A stretch of DNA of 27,467 bases, from positions 1-27,467 of IMG/VR virus record IMGVR_UViG_3300042326_001256, one strand, 5' to 3'. Made by a program: the position numbers and the translations under genes. Each line of letters opens with the position of its first letter. Positions within the stretch are counted from its first letter, which is position 1. The DNA is from a virus. The notes beneath the pieces were generated by a model. That model was given only the letters and a program-made list of their open reading frames with translations, did no database searches and had not been told where the DNA came from. Of this stretch, positions 26,721 through 27,467 are shown piece after piece.

Positions 26721-27467
26721 TCAGACCCTCCCCTTAAGTGGTGCAATTTCAATTGTGGTCTGACCACCAACGACTGTAATCACCACGGTCTCTATTTCAT
26801 TTTCTGTTGGTGTCATTGCGCTACCTCCGTCCCATTTCACCGTGTAACCACTATTTCCCGTAAACCATGAAATCGTGCCGGATGTATACTGAAAACTCAG
26901 CACCCCGCGCCATAAATACCCGCTCGGGATTGTAGTCAGATTCGACAGGTTAATCGTAGTTGCCGCTGCAATCGCTGCAGCAGTAACAAACTCGTTGGCA
27001 GCCTGCACATCCAACGAGTAAACATTGCTCGCCGCCGTTACCGTATTCCGCACCTGGCAGGTGGCACCCCCTACCGTCAGCTCCCACCCGGCTACGGCAG
27101 CCGTGCCCAGACCCAACCCTGCAAACTGCGGTGTGCCAGTGGTGCCGAGACCCACATTACCATCAGTAATTCCAGTTAAATTTGAACCATCTCCATAATA
27201 AGTTACAATACCAGAAGTGGCAGTTACAACTCCTGAAGATATTCTGACTATTCCTAATGTAGAAATACCCGTGACATTTAAATTATTTACGGTCGCATTT
27301 GAAAAAGCAGACGCTCCTTGAATACCTTGAATACCTTGAATACCCTGTGGGCCAATAGAACCAACAATACCAGATATACCTTGAGTTCCTGTAGTGCCCT
27401 GAATACCTTGAATACCTTGTGGGCCAATAGAACCAACAATACCAGATATACCTTGAGTTCCTGTAGT
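26721..27467 (-). CDS. Tail fibre with collagen-like repeats, 5' end outside window (249 aa visible)
   Basis: The frame is open to the right edge of the window, so 249 residues are visible without a start codon. It begins [20 protein letters not shown], a collagen-like Gly-x-y repeat, continues [34 protein letters not shown], and then a C-terminal domain ([40 protein letters not shown]). Triple-helix repeats plus a globular tip are typical of phage tail fibres that bind the host. The codons up to about 27150 are AT-rich and the tip is GC-rich, so it is a chimera. A GTG at 27155 is internal, not the start. Confidence 0.8.
   Translation of the reverse strand, partial: TTGTQGISGIVGSIGPQGIQGIQGTTGTQGISGIVGSIGPQGIQGIQGIQGASAFSNATVNNLNVTGISTLGIVRISSGVVTATSGIVTYYGDGSNLTGITDGNVGLGTTGTPQFAGLGLGTAAVAGWELTVGGATCQVRNTVTAASNVYSLDVQAANEFVTAAAIAAATTINLSNLTTIPSGYLWRGVLSFQYTSGTISWFTGNSGYTVKWDGGSAMTPTENEIETVVITVVGGQTTIEIAPLKGRV
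27305..27467. repeat. Collagen-type repeat DNA
   Basis: Short 9-bp units (CCTTGAATA) and a 72-bp unit starting GTGGGCCAATAGAACCAACA occur in tandem, giving Gly-x-y triplets. The 72-bp unit, encoding 24 residues, is present nearly twice before the edge. Such repeats change length easily by recombination. Confidence 0.75.

Larger units (their letters stand above)
24849..27150. other. GC-rich block within an AT-rich genome
   Basis: By eye, lines in this block are clearly richer in G and C than the flanks: 24961-25020 has 33 G or C of 60, whereas 23101-23160 has 13 of 60. The left edge is the intergenic gap near 24845. The right edge falls inside the fibre gene, near 27150. All four genes here look tail-related. 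The block may have been acquired from a cyanobacterial host or another phage. Confidence 0.7.

Noticed and set aside
27155-27157. GTG start for the fibre gene
   Set aside because: The frame continues open upstream with collagen-like repeats, so this is an internal Val.

Overview
The window looks like part of a tailed-phage genome, most likely a T4-like cyanophage or a close relative. I infer this from the layout and gene types, not from a database match. Every supportable gene lies on the minus strand, so transcription runs from high to low coordinates. Most neighbours overlap by 1-8 nt (ATGA, GTGA or TTGA junctions), most proteins are under 130 residues, and the DNA is AT-rich. Recognisable proteins are typical phage accessory functions: a UvsW-like SF2 helicase, an RNA ligase, a P-loop polynucleotide-kinase-like protein, two calcineurin-type phosphoesterases, an HNH endonuclease, a PcfJ-like protein, tail-fibre-like proteins with collagen repeats, and carbohydrate-active enzymes. 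One TATAAATA sequence, the T4-type late promoter, lies upstream of the first carbohydrate gene.

Layout in transcription order (right to left). 27467-24849: tail-fibre-like block: the 3' part of a fibre with collagen-like repeats, a seven-blade beta-propeller made of nearly identical 47-residue repeats, and two small tail-associated proteins. From about 27150 to 24845 the DNA is visibly GC-rich, and one boundary falls inside the fibre gene. 24781-21740: a GH130-like propeller protein, a three-part glycosyltransferase/methyltransferase/repeat protein, and an out-of-frame remnant resembling a fibre C-terminus. 21695-17374: nucleic-acid enzymes: helicase, RNA ligase, kinase, an unknown protein and a phosphoesterase that resembles the phosphatase module of bacterial Pnkp. 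17368-13950: HNH endonuclease plus many very small proteins, including single-pass membrane peptides. 13873-10406: a Lcl/DUF1566-like protein whose C-terminus looks like a diversity-generating-retroelement variable region, an unknown 388-residue protein, a PcfJ-like protein and a second phosphoesterase. 10394-5450: an SPFH-like protein and many small unknown proteins, several paralogous. 5413-3739: an IS607-type element (serine transposase plus TnpB), which probably split a small gene. 3659-1: more small proteins, including members of a membrane family with a C-x3-P-x2-C motif.

Two regulatory patterns recur. Hairpins of the form GGACA-C-TTT..AAA-C-TGTCC sit on or next to the stop codon at the end of most gene clusters. 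Four boundaries also carry a compact element in which a terminator-like hairpin has a -35-like hexamer in its loop and a -10 hexamer just after its U-tract, so one cluster ends as the next starts. Upstream of the Pnkp-like phosphatase a strong terminator-like hairpin ends 2 nt before the start codon and contains its Shine-Dalgarno sequence.

I saw no tRNA or CRISPR array and no plus-strand gene I would defend. No stretch longer than about 300 bases lacks a gene.
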